Of a stretch of 6,379 nucleotides of DNA, positions 1 through 5,390 are shown in pieces (the first letter of the stretch is position 1; each line of letters begins with the position of its first letter). Source of the DNA: Flavimaricola sp. Lineage in GTDB: Bacteria > Pseudomonadota > Alphaproteobacteria > Rhodobacterales > Rhodobacteraceae. The translations under genes were made by a program, and so were the position numbers. The notes under the pieces were generated by a model. That model did no database searches and was not told the DNA's origin. It worked only from the letters and a program-made list of their open reading frames with translations. Where the stretch lies: contig JALZWD010000147.1 of NCBI GenBank assembly GCA_023300365.1, forward strand, positions 1-6,379, written 5' to 3'.

Positions 1-1206
1 TTCTCTATTGTGCCCTACTCGACCACCGTAAGCATCGGTGCCGATCTTTATAGCCAGTATCGCACGCGCTTTAGCCACAACGACAGCTACTGCCTTGACC
101 TGCCTGAGAGCACATATTTAACGACCCAGATCCCTCACAACACACGCTACGATCAATCCGCCCATTTTGACGCCGATGGCGGCGCGTCGTTCAGCACGGT
201 CCGTGCGGCGACCCAGTGGGTATGTAACCCCGACCCTGCCTCCTATGTCCTGCCATTCACTAATAATTTGGCCGTTATGGAAGAGCATATCGCAGCCCTT
301 GAGGCAGATGCATGGACCTCGATCGAAATGGGCGCCAACTGGGGCGTTGCATTGTTGGATCCTGACACGCGGCCCATTGCCGAAGGTCTTGCCAATCAGG
401 GTATGATTGATCAGGTCTATGCGTCACACCCCGCAGATTACGACATTGGCAACACTCTCAAAGTGCTTGTTTTGATGACCGATGGCGAAAACACTCGTGA
501 CTATGTTTTGTCCACCTCACACCGCCATCAATGGTCGGACGTGTGGTTTGCATGGAACATGGAATATGACGATGACGGAAACTTTTTGGGAGACAATTTT
601 GCATATTCGCAAAACCTGGTGGCAACGGCGGCAGACGCATCACTTCGTGGGGTAAACGAGACTTACCAAGATGCAAATTCTAGCCAACAGTTCTTTGTAC
701 AGGACCCCGAAGTAAACAACTTTGACGGCGACGGCATTTTCGGCGAGGACTACTATCTTGTTGAAGGTGAATTCGTCGATCACGACAACCGTCCTTGGAC
801 AGATCTGCGTCGCGACGACAGCCCGCCGGTTTGGTGGGACGATCGCTACGGCGCACGCCAGCAGTACAACGATATCTGGCGCCGCTTTACCATTCGTGCC
901 CACGCCTGGAATTTCCGCGGCGACCAATACAACGACTTTGGCCTCTTCAACGCTTGGTACGATGATATTGTCACCGTGACATACAGCGATGACAAAGACG
1001 AGCGTCTCGACCATGTCTGCTCTGCGGCCAAAGCCGAAGGCATCGTTGTGTTTTCGATTGGCTTTGAGGTGTCCAACCGTGCCGCCGAGGTCATGGAAGA
1101 TTGCGCCACGTCGCCCAACCACTTTTACCGGGTAGATGGTCTTGAAATCGCCAGTGCCTTTAACTCCATCGCCAATCAAATTTCAGCCCTGAGGTTGTTC
1201 CAATGA
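1..1206 (+). CDS. tadG: TadG-like Flp pilus assembly protein with vWA domain (5' end outside the window)
   Basis: This is the C-terminal 401 codons of a Tad pilus assembly protein with a von Willebrand factor A fold. The frame is open to the left edge, and the GTG at base 10 is an internal valine, because the preceding codons continue the family motif FSIVPYSTTVSIG. Further family landmarks follow in order. TSIEMGANWGVALLDP (bases 316-363) carries the probable second metal-site (MIDAS) threonine. VLVLMTDGENT (463-495) carries the third MIDAS aspartate. The last part, from the cysteine of DHVCSAAK to the end, includes GIVVFSIGFEV, the CATSPNHFY motif and a terminal LRLF, typical of roseobacter Tad vWA proteins. 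Between MTDGENT and DHVCSAAK lies an insertion of about 170 residues rich in Asp, Asn, Tyr and Trp. The N-terminal Tad segment and the DxSxS motif must lie upstream. The gene overlaps the next by 4 bases. Known for the family: membrane-anchored, periplasmic, needed for pilus assembly. The family assignment is strong; the exact TadG role is inferred. Confidence 0.88.
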   Translation, partial: FSIVPYSTTVSIGADLYSQYRTRFSHNDSYCLDLPESTYLTTQIPHNTRYDQSAHFDADGGASFSTVRAATQWVCNPDPASYVLPFTNNLAVMEEHIAALEADAWTSIEMGANWGVALLDPDTRPIAEGLANQGMIDQVYASHPADYDIGNTLKVLVLMTDGENTRDYVLSTSHRHQWSDVWFAWNMEYDDDGNFLGDNFAYSQNLVATAADASLRGVNETYQDANSSQQFFVQDPEVNNFDGDGIFGEDYYLVEGEFVDHDNRPWTDLRRDDSPPVWWDDRYGARQQYNDIWRRFTIRAHAWNFRGDQYNDFGLFNAWYDDIVTVTYSDDKDERLDHVCSAAKAEGIVVFSIGFEVSNRAAEVMEDCATSPNHFYRVDGLEIASAFNSIANQISALRLFQ

Positions 1207-1787
1207 TCCCCAAGTCCCTCTGCGCCTTTGGCCGTCATCTTAAACGCTTTCACGACCAAGAGGGTGGCAATGCGACAATTGAATTTGTCTTGTTTGTCCC
1301 TTTCTTCTTCGCCTTTTTCCTCTCCAGCTTTGAGATGGGGATGCTTATGGTGCGCCAAACGATGCTCGACCGCGGCGTTGATTTGACCGTCCGCTTGGTC
1401 CGCCTCAATCAGATGGTCAATGCAGATGGCGATTCGGCGGTGAACCGGGTCAACCTGCGACGCTCGATCTGCTTTTTCTCGGGCGGTTTGGTCCCCAGTT
1501 GCGACGAGCGTTTGCGTGTTGAAATGATCCGCATGGACCCCCACAATTGGGCGGCCGGTGGTGCCCGTGCGACCACAGGCGGCGCATGTGTCGACGTGGA
1601 CGACCCGGCCCGCATCGATGGTGTGTTTGACGCAGCCCCCGAGAACGAGCTGATTTTGTTGCGTGTCTGTGCCCTGATCGAACCAATTTCGCTTACCGCA
1701 GGCCTTGGTGCCGGTTTGCAAAAGCGCAGCGGCGATAACTATGCACTCTTTTCAATGTCAGCCTTTGTTGTGGAGCCTCTCCAATGA
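1203..1787 (+). CDS. tadE: TadE-type pseudopilin-like protein (first copy)
   Basis: This 194-residue protein has the TadE layout: a short basic cytoplasmic head, then G22/NATIEF, which matches the TadE prepilin-peptidase consensus G/xxxxEF with Glu at +5 and Phe at +6. One hydrophobic segment follows (about residues 28-50), and the rest is a periplasmic domain. The tail SAFVVEPLQ resembles the ends of roseobacter TadE proteins. Four predicted periplasmic cysteines (90, 100, 129, 156) could form two disulfides. The ATG overlaps the upstream TGA (ATGA), and a GAGG at 1191-1194 sits 8 bases before it, so the start is well supported. In characterised Tad systems TadE is a pseudopilin processed by TadV and needed for Flp pilus biogenesis; processing here is inferred from the motif. 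TadE versus TadF cannot be settled from sequence alone. Confidence 0.85.
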   Translation: MIPKSLCAFGRHLKRFHDQEGGNATIEFVLFVPFFFAFFLSSFEMGMLMVRQTMLDRGVDLTVRLVRLNQMVNADGDSAVNRVNLRRSICFFSGGLVPSCDERLRVEMIRMDPHNWAAGGARATTGGACVDVDDPARIDGVFDAAPENELILLRVCALIEPISLTAGLGAGLQKRSGDNYALFSMSAFVVEPLQ

Positions 1788-2401
1788 TGACCATATCCCA
1801 AAAACTTGCCGATATCCGCTCTGGACTGGTGCGATTTGCACGCGACGAAAGCGGGTCTAACACCGTCGAAGCGATGTTGATGATCCCGCTCTTCGTCTGG
1901 AGCTTTTTGGCCTGCTATGTCTTCTTTGATGCCTACCGGGTTCAGTCGATTAACGCCAAAGCCGGCTATACAATCGGCGATATCATCAGCCGCCAACAGG
2001 CCTATATTACGCCGGAATTCATCGACAGCATGCATAACTTGCAACGCTCGTTGGTGGACAGCCAGACAATTCCGCGCCTGCGCGTCAGCACGTTCGTCTA
2101 TGACGAGACCTCCGATGAAATCCTCGTAAACTGGAGCGAAGTGCGCGGCGGCGGCGACGAGCTTACCGATGCCCGGCTTGCCACCATGCGGCCCGCAATC
2201 CCTGATATGTACGACGGCGAAATTGCGATCTTGGTCCAAACTTCGGTTGATTACGAGCCGATCTTTGCCGCAGGTATCGCACAGATGGACTTTGACGATT
2301 TCGTCATCACCAGCCCGCGCGTCGGTCAGGCCTGTTTCCACCCGGTCAACCTTGGGGGCAATCAGGCGACACAAGACCGCGAATGCGTGGTCGGCCAATA
2401 G
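1784..2401 (+). CDS. TadE/TadF-type pseudopilin-like protein (second copy)
   Basis: This 205-residue protein is the last gene of the tad run. Residues 21-29 (DESGSNTVE) give a possible cleavage site after G24 with Glu at +5, followed by one hydrophobic segment (about 30-48) and a long periplasmic domain. Unlike the upstream gene, position +6 is Ala (A30) rather than Phe or Tyr, so processing by the Tad prepilin peptidase is less certain. Two cysteines near the C-terminus (184, 201) could pair. The start ATG overlaps the upstream TGA, and GGAG at 1772-1775 lies 8 bases before it, the same arrangement as at the previous junction. The ATG at 1787 (second Met) is an alternative start. Likely role: a minor pilin-like component of the Flp pilus, made with the two genes before it. 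It could be the TadF counterpart, but the symbol is not assigned. Confidence 0.82.
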   Translation: MMTISQKLADIRSGLVRFARDESGSNTVEAMLMIPLFVWSFLACYVFFDAYRVQSINAKAGYTIGDIISRQQAYITPEFIDSMHNLQRSLVDSQTIPRLRVSTFVYDETSDEILVNWSEVRGGGDELTDARLATMRPAIPDMYDGEIAILVQTSVDYEPIFAAGIAQMDFDDFVITSPRVGQACFHPVNLGGNQATQDRECVVGQ

Positions 2402-2427
2402 GCCAAAACCAAAACACTGAAAATTTG

Positions 2428-2456
2428 CCAGCGGCGCCTTACTCGGGCGCCGTTGG
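2428..2456 (-). terminator. GC-rich hairpin between convergent genes, probable terminator
   Basis: An 11-bp stem (2428-2438 with 2446-2456, one G-T wobble) has the core CGGCGCC/GGCGCCG and a 7-base loop. Read on the minus strand, the stem is followed by CAAATTTTCAGTGTTTTGG, a broken T-rich tract, so it best fits termination of the minus-strand gene ending at 2439. On the plus strand it lies 27 bases after the tad operon but has no T run, so it would be weaker there. The TAA stop of the minus-strand gene lies in the loop, so the last codons form part of the stem. Confidence 0.55.
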
Positions 2457-2945
2457 TGCATCTGCCTTGTGCTGCGGCAACAAAATCGCAATTTGCTCGG
2501 CCATGGTGCGCGTTGGTGGGCCGGGCAATACGCCCCCCACGCCAATCCGCCGCCCCAAACGCCACCAAAGCCCCGGCGCCCAAGACCGTTTTGCTTTGTG
2601 ATCCAAGACGAGGGTAAATCCATTTGACGGTTTGAACGCAAAGGTGCCGCGCACCACCGCGTGCATCTCGTCCCAACCTGCGATCATTTTCCCCGATGTG
2701 TCCTCAACCCCGCGCACCGTCACAGCCACGCCCACCTTGGTGCATTGGCGCATGCGTTCCGCCAAGAAAATGACAGCCGCCCCGAAGCACAGCAGAACCA
2801 ATGTCGCAACAAGGCCCAGTGACGCGGCAAACGCCAGCCAAATGACGATAATGCCCAGCGCATAATAGGCCCCCAAGGCAAGCCCCCTGCGCCCGCCTGT
2901 TGGCCAAACACTGCTGTAAATTCCATCTTGGTCGGGTGTGAACAT
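2439..2945 (-). CDS. uncharacterised protein with two membrane segments and a possible PH-like tail
   Basis: I do not recognise a named family for this 168-residue protein. The N-terminus (MFTPDQDGIYSSVWPTGG) is short and polar. Two adjacent hydrophobic stretches follow (about 21-40 and 43-62), separated only by a couple of small residues, which suggests a membrane hairpin with both ends on the same side. The remaining 100 residues look like a small beta-rich soluble domain: a VAVTVRGVED strand, a GFTLVLDHKAKRSW strand pair, a WAPGLWWRLGRRIGVGG segment, then an amphipathic helix MAEQIAILL. This pattern resembles bacterial PH-like membrane proteins, but that is a guess from secondary-structure feel. 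The start is supported by GGAGAGGA 7 bases upstream. The gene is divergent from the DUF4344 gene and convergent with the tad operon, so it is probably transcribed alone. Confidence 0.8.
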   Translation of the reverse strand: MFTPDQDGIYSSVWPTGGRRGLALGAYYALGIIVIWLAFAASLGLVATLVLLCFGAAVIFLAERMRQCTKVGVAVTVRGVEDTSGKMIAGWDEMHAVVRGTFAFKPSNGFTLVLDHKAKRSWAPGLWWRLGRRIGVGGVLPGPPTRTMAEQIAILLPQHKADAPTAPE

Positions 2946-2952
2946 CGCAAAA

Positions 2953-2960
2953 TCCTCTCC
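2953..2960 (-). promoter_or_regulatory. ribosome binding site of the 168-residue membrane protein
   Basis: On the minus strand GGAGAGGA lies 7 bases before the ATG at 2945-2943. It is the strongest Shine-Dalgarno match in this part of the window and fixes the start of that gene. Confidence 0.75.
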
Positions 2961-3078
2961 GCTGTGTCCCTACCTCGCTCCCTCCAAAGACACCAGCACG
3001 TGCATCGCAAAGATTGACGTCCCAGCCCTGCCAAGTCAGGTTTGGAATATCCTTATTTCACAGAGACTTTTTTCACAG
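2961..3078. promoter_or_regulatory. divergent intergenic region with small palindromes
   Basis: This gap separates the starts of the membrane-protein gene (-) and the DUF4344 gene (+), so it should carry promoters for both. It contains the 8-bp palindrome GCACGTGC (2996-3003), GACGTC (3016-3021) and the inverted repeat CCTG-N6-CAGG (3027-3040). TTGACG at 3014-3019 resembles a -35 box for the plus strand, but no good -10 box lies 16-18 bases after it. No promoter can be assigned with confidence in either direction. Confidence 0.3.
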
Positions 3079-3092
3079 ATGAATTATTTCAC
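3053..3092 (+). repeat. TTATTTCAC direct repeats spanning the DUF4344 start codon
   Basis: TTATTTCAC occurs at 3053-3061 and again at 3084-3092, 31 bases apart or about three helical turns. Between them TTTCACAGA at 3071-3079 repeats the TTTCACAGA at 3056-3064. TTTCAC therefore occurs three times at 15-16 base steps, in an AT-rich stretch spanning the start codon. It could be an operator for a regulator binding one helix face, or chance in an AT-rich tract. Confidence 0.35.
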
Positions 3093-3813
3093 CTATTCAC
3101 TCTGCGCACTTGCGTGCATTCCGCATGCTGCGGCCGCAGAGATAGAAATTTCCGATTTCGCAGAAAATGTCGTGACCCATGTGCTCTTGCATGAACTGGC
3201 ACATGCTATTTTCCGTGAATTGGACGTTCCAATTTTGTCAAATGAAGAGGCGCAGGCAGACGCGTTTGCGACATTCTACGTCACCCAATACCTAAAGGAC
3301 GAGGCCCCTGATATCATCCTTGCGCGCGCCAATTCATGGCTGTTTGAAGACAGCGAAGTAAGCCCCCAAGATTACGATCACAAAGGCGAGCATCCGCTTG
3401 ATGTCCGCCGGGCCTATCAAACACTTTGCCTGTTTTACGGTGCCGACCCAGCCGAATATTCTGGCTATGTTGATTTTGCGGGCTTCTCTGAACGAGATCT
3501 CGCGGAATGCAGCGATACCGCTCCGGATCAATTTGCAGCGTGGACAGGAATTGTCGAAGACCTCCAACAGCAAGGCGGACGCGCCAGCATTGAGGTCATT
3601 TACGGCGAAGGGCCAATGGCATCCGCATTCATGGAAACCGGCCTGCTTGAAAAGGTGGCCGAAATAGCCGCGACTTTGCCGTGGGAAAACGGCGGCATTA
3701 CATTGCACTTTGACCATTGCGATCGCGGCGCATTTTGGAGCCGCACTCAAAGAACAATCCTGCTATGCGATGATTACGTCGCGCGCTTTATCGAACAAGG
3801 TGCGGCTCTGTAA
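3079..3813 (+). CDS. exported DUF4344-type putative zinc metallopeptidase
   Basis: This 244-residue protein carries HVLLHELAHAIFREL with the zinc-protease motif HELAH at residues 38-42. NEEAQAD follows (55-61), where Glu56 or Glu57 and Asp61 are candidates for the third metal ligand. Then come DHKGEHPLDVRRAYQTLCLF (from residue 100) and LAECSDTAPDQFAAW. This order matches DUF4344 (putative metallopeptidase) proteins. The chosen ATG gives a signal peptide MNYFTYSLCALACIPHAAAA with likely cleavage after residue 20, pointing to a periplasmic or secreted product. An in-frame GTG at 2938 would add 47 residues, hide the signal peptide and overlap the divergent gene, so it is rejected. No good ribosome binding site precedes the ATG; GAGA at 3063-3066 is distant. 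Base composition is lower in GC than the flanks (26 of 60 bases in 3181-3240 by hand count). Substrate and role are unknown. Confidence 0.82.
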   Translation: MNYFTYSLCALACIPHAAAAEIEISDFAENVVTHVLLHELAHAIFRELDVPILSNEEAQADAFATFYVTQYLKDEAPDIILARANSWLFEDSEVSPQDYDHKGEHPLDVRRAYQTLCLFYGADPAEYSGYVDFAGFSERDLAECSDTAPDQFAAWTGIVEDLQQQGGRASIEVIYGEGPMASAFMETGLLEKVAEIAATLPWENGGITLHFDHCDRGAFWSRTQRTILLCDDYVARFIEQGAAL

Positions 3814-3837
3814 GCTACAAATCACACGGCACTTAGG

Positions 3838-3862
3838 ATGCGGCGTTTTCCAAAGGCCGCAT
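3838..3862. terminator. stem-loop between convergent genes, possible terminator
   Basis: ATGCGGC at 3838-3844 pairs with GCCGCAT at 3856-3862 around an 11-base loop that could form three further A-T pairs. It lies 24 bases after the DUF4344 stop codon and about 50 bases beyond the stop of the convergent dehydrogenase gene. No T run follows on either strand, so it is at best a weak or factor-assisted terminator. Confidence 0.35.
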
Positions 3863-3911
3863 TGTCCCCAAGCGGTCACGTCTTGGTCGCGCCGCGTACA
3901 CCACTTGTGGC

Positions 3912-4859
3912 CTAGCTGCGCGCCGCCGTAACCTCATACCCCCGCTCTTCAGGCTCATCATCCAACATTTCAGCCGGAAAACCCGGCGCCAAAATGCTCA
4001 GGCCCGTCGCCTCTTCTAGGCGTTCAATGATCCGGTCCGACTGCGCTCTGGCGCCATATCTGTCGATCCCGTCTTGCAAAATTTGGATCATCAGTGGGCT
4101 GATTTCCAACGGCACATCATGCTCTTTGGCGATGCTTTGGAACAGACCAATGTCCTTCTTGACCAAATCCATGGTGAAATTGATATCGCGGCACCCGTTC
4201 AAAATCATCTGGCTTTCCGTCTCATGCACAAACGACGTGCCCGAGCTGATCTTAATCGCCTCAAATGTCGTTGCCATATCAAGACCCGCCGCCTTCATCG
4301 TCACCATCGCCTCGCACACCGTCAAAAGATTGGCCGTGGCAAGATAGTTGGTCATGACCTTAAGCGTGCTGGCCGTCCCTAAATCGCCAGTATGCAACAC
4401 CCGCCGCCCCAACACGGTGGTCAATGGCATCACTGCCTCGAAGGTCTCGCGCGTGCCGCCCACAAAGATAGAAATGTTGCCCGTCGCCGCCCGGTGGCAC
4501 CCGCCCGACACCGGACATTCCGCAGCCATCCCCCCCTTGGCGATCACTTGCGCCCCAAGGTTTTGCACGTCTTGGGCATCGGTGGTCGACATTTCCATCC
4601 AAATCTTGCCCGGCGTCACCTCGGGCAACATCGCCTCAATAACCGCGCGGCAGGCCGCAGGACTGGGCAGGCATGTAATCACCGCTTCGCACGTACGCAT
4701 CATCGCCGCAGGGCTCTCGCCGTCCGCCGCACCGTGGCCGACCATCTCGGCCACAGCTGTAGCATCCAGATCATGCACCTGCACCTGATGCCCGTTGCGG
4801 ATCAAACTGCCCGCCAACTTGGCGCCCACATTTCCCAAACCGATAAACCCAACCTTCAT
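3912..4859 (-). CDS. NAD(P)-dependent beta-hydroxyacid dehydrogenase, 3-hydroxyisobutyrate dehydrogenase family
   Basis: This 315-residue protein shows the whole family layout. MKVGFIGLGNVG at the N-terminus is the Rossmann GxGxxG loop. D30 at the end of the second strand (VQVHDLD) suggests NAD rather than NADP preference (inference). ECPVSGG (114-120) is the substrate-binding motif, followed by GNISIFVGG. LKVMTNYL holds the catalytic Lys167 and Asn171, and KKDIGLF (from 234) is the conserved region near the active site. The family oxidises or reduces a hydroxyl/carbonyl next to a carboxylate: 3-hydroxyisobutyrate, tartronate semialdehyde, threonate or sulfolactaldehyde. The exact substrate cannot be read here, so mmsB, glxR and similar names are withheld. 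The residues after SGG are CHR, unlike the small residues usual there. The start at 4859 is chosen because the Rossmann strand begins there and AAGGGG lies 7 bases upstream. An upstream in-frame ATG at 4910 would add 17 basic residues. The gene stands alone, in the opposite direction to its neighbours. Confidence 0.88.
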   Translation of the reverse strand: MKVGFIGLGNVGAKLAGSLIRNGHQVQVHDLDATAVAEMVGHGAADGESPAAMMRTCEAVITCLPSPAACRAVIEAMLPEVTPGKIWMEMSTTDAQDVQNLGAQVIAKGGMAAECPVSGGCHRAATGNISIFVGGTRETFEAVMPLTTVLGRRVLHTGDLGTASTLKVMTNYLATANLLTVCEAMVTMKAAGLDMATTFEAIKISSGTSFVHETESQMILNGCRDINFTMDLVKKDIGLFQSIAKEHDVPLEISPLMIQILQDGIDRYGARAQSDRIIERLEEATGLSILAPGFPAEMLDDEPEERGYEVTAARS

Positions 4860-4866
4860 GGCACGA

Positions 4867-4872
4867 CCCCTT
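4867..4872 (-). promoter_or_regulatory. ribosome binding site of the beta-hydroxyacid dehydrogenase
   Basis: On the minus strand AAGGGG lies 7 bases before the ATG at 4859-4857. It supports this start over the upstream in-frame ATG at 4910. Confidence 0.55.
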
Positions 4873-4980
4873 TTCCCAATGTTCCGCCAAATCTGGCCCA
4901 GCCTGCGCAAGGGTCTATGTCAAACGCGACCCCTCAGGGGCCATTCCGTACCAAATCCGTCGATTGCCCCCATGCCCCGC

Positions 4981-5010
4981 TTGCCCTCGCACACCCCCAC
5001 CCCTTACAAC
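4981..5010 (+). promoter_or_regulatory. candidate promoter of the small lipoprotein, possibly giving a leaderless mRNA
   Basis: TTGCCC (4981-4986) and TACAAC (5005-5010) each match four of six positions of the sigma-70 consensus and are 18 bases apart. Transcription would then begin near 5017, which is the A of the ATG. No Shine-Dalgarno sequence precedes that ATG, which fits a leaderless message. The match is weak and could be chance. Confidence 0.25.
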
Positions 5011-5016
5011 ACGGTC

Positions 5017-5298
5017 ATGAAATGCGCGGTGCTTATTCCCTTTTTGGCCCTCATGGCCTGTGCCCAGTTCCCCCAACTTGATGCGCGGGTCGATGCGGCC
5101 GAACAAAGCGCCCCGCCACCGCCGCTTCTCACGGCCGACCAACTCGTGTCGCATACGCCCCAAACCACAGTCGCCCCGCCAAGTGCGGCCCCCGGACGCC
5201 TCGCGGCCTTGCGCGCACGGGCGGGACGTTTGCGTGGCCCTGTGATCGATCCCGCCACACGCGCCCGCATGGCACGCGGCGTCTCCAACCCATTCTAA
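5017..5298 (+). CDS. small putative lipoprotein of unknown function
   Basis: This 93-residue protein starts MKCAVLIPFLALMACAQFPQ. A short basic head, a hydrophobic core and the lipobox LMAC (Cys15) predict a lipoprotein processed by signal peptidase II. The mature part has a low-complexity Pro/Ala-rich middle (SAPPPPLL, then APPSAAPG), an Arg/Ala-rich stretch RLAALRARAGRLRG that could form a short basic helix, and the end DPATRARMARGVSNPF. I recall similar small proteins beside hom in Rhodobacteraceae, but have no function for them. In-frame ATGs further upstream (4795, 4972) would bury the signal sequence and also lack ribosome binding sites, so 5017 is preferred. The reading frame is clearly coding at its N-terminus. 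The gene precedes hom by 92 bases on the same strand and may be partly co-transcribed with it. Confidence 0.7.
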   Translation: MKCAVLIPFLALMACAQFPQLDARVDAAEQSAPPPPLLTADQLVSHTPQTTVAPPSAAPGRLAALRARAGRLRGPVIDPATRARMARGVSNPF

Positions 5299-5321
5299 GC
5301 CGCCCGACCACACAGCCTTTG

Positions 5322-5350
5322 TTGATCCCCTGCCCCAGACAGGCTAACAG
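5322..5350 (+). promoter_or_regulatory. candidate promoter of hom
   Basis: TTGATC (5322-5327) and TAACAG (5345-5350) have a 17-base spacer. The -35 match is four of six positions and the -10 match is poor. Transcription would start near 5357 and leave a leader of about 34 bases carrying AGGA. No attenuator hairpin or leader peptide was seen in that leader. Confidence 0.28.
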
Positions 5351-5379
5351 CGGCGCACTGTCACTGTCTCTTGATCTTT

Positions 5380-5383
5380 AGGA
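5380..5383 (+). promoter_or_regulatory. ribosome binding site that decides the hom start
   Basis: AGGA lies 7 bases before the ATG at 5391, but only 1 base before the other in-frame ATG at 5385. This favours 5391 as the start codon. Confidence 0.6.
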
Positions 5384-5390
5384 AATGCAC

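Noticed and set aside
640..1179. 179-residue minus-strand frame opposite the vWA gene
   Set aside because: It is a shadow of the TadG-like protein, whose conserved motifs lie in the plus frame on both sides.
1176..1721. 181-residue minus-strand frame opposite the first TadE-like gene
   Set aside because: It mirrors the codons of a well-supported coding gene and shows no domain, signal or start site of its own.
1739..2641. 300-residue open frame on the minus strand opposite the second TadE-like gene
   Set aside because: It runs antisense to a gene with clear TadE features and crosses the terminator-like hairpin. Its product has no recognisable motif, and long antisense frames are common in this codon usage.
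2938..3078. GTG start for the metallopeptidase adding 47 residues
   Set aside because: It would overlap the start of the divergent gene by 8 bases and bury a good signal peptide. The extra residues show no conserved pattern.
3901..3910. CCACTTGTGG small inverted repeat beside the dehydrogenase stop
   Set aside because: The arms are four bases with a two-base centre and no T run, so it is not a credible terminator.
4930..4940. CCCCTCAGGGG palindrome in the gap before the lipoprotein gene
   Set aside because: The arms are five bases with a one-base centre, too short to stand out in GC-rich DNA, and there is no second copy.
4392..5081. 229-residue plus-strand frame across the dehydrogenase start and the intergenic gap
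   Set aside because: The product is rich in His, Arg and Pro with no fold-like pattern, and it lies antisense to the Rossmann domain of a certain gene.
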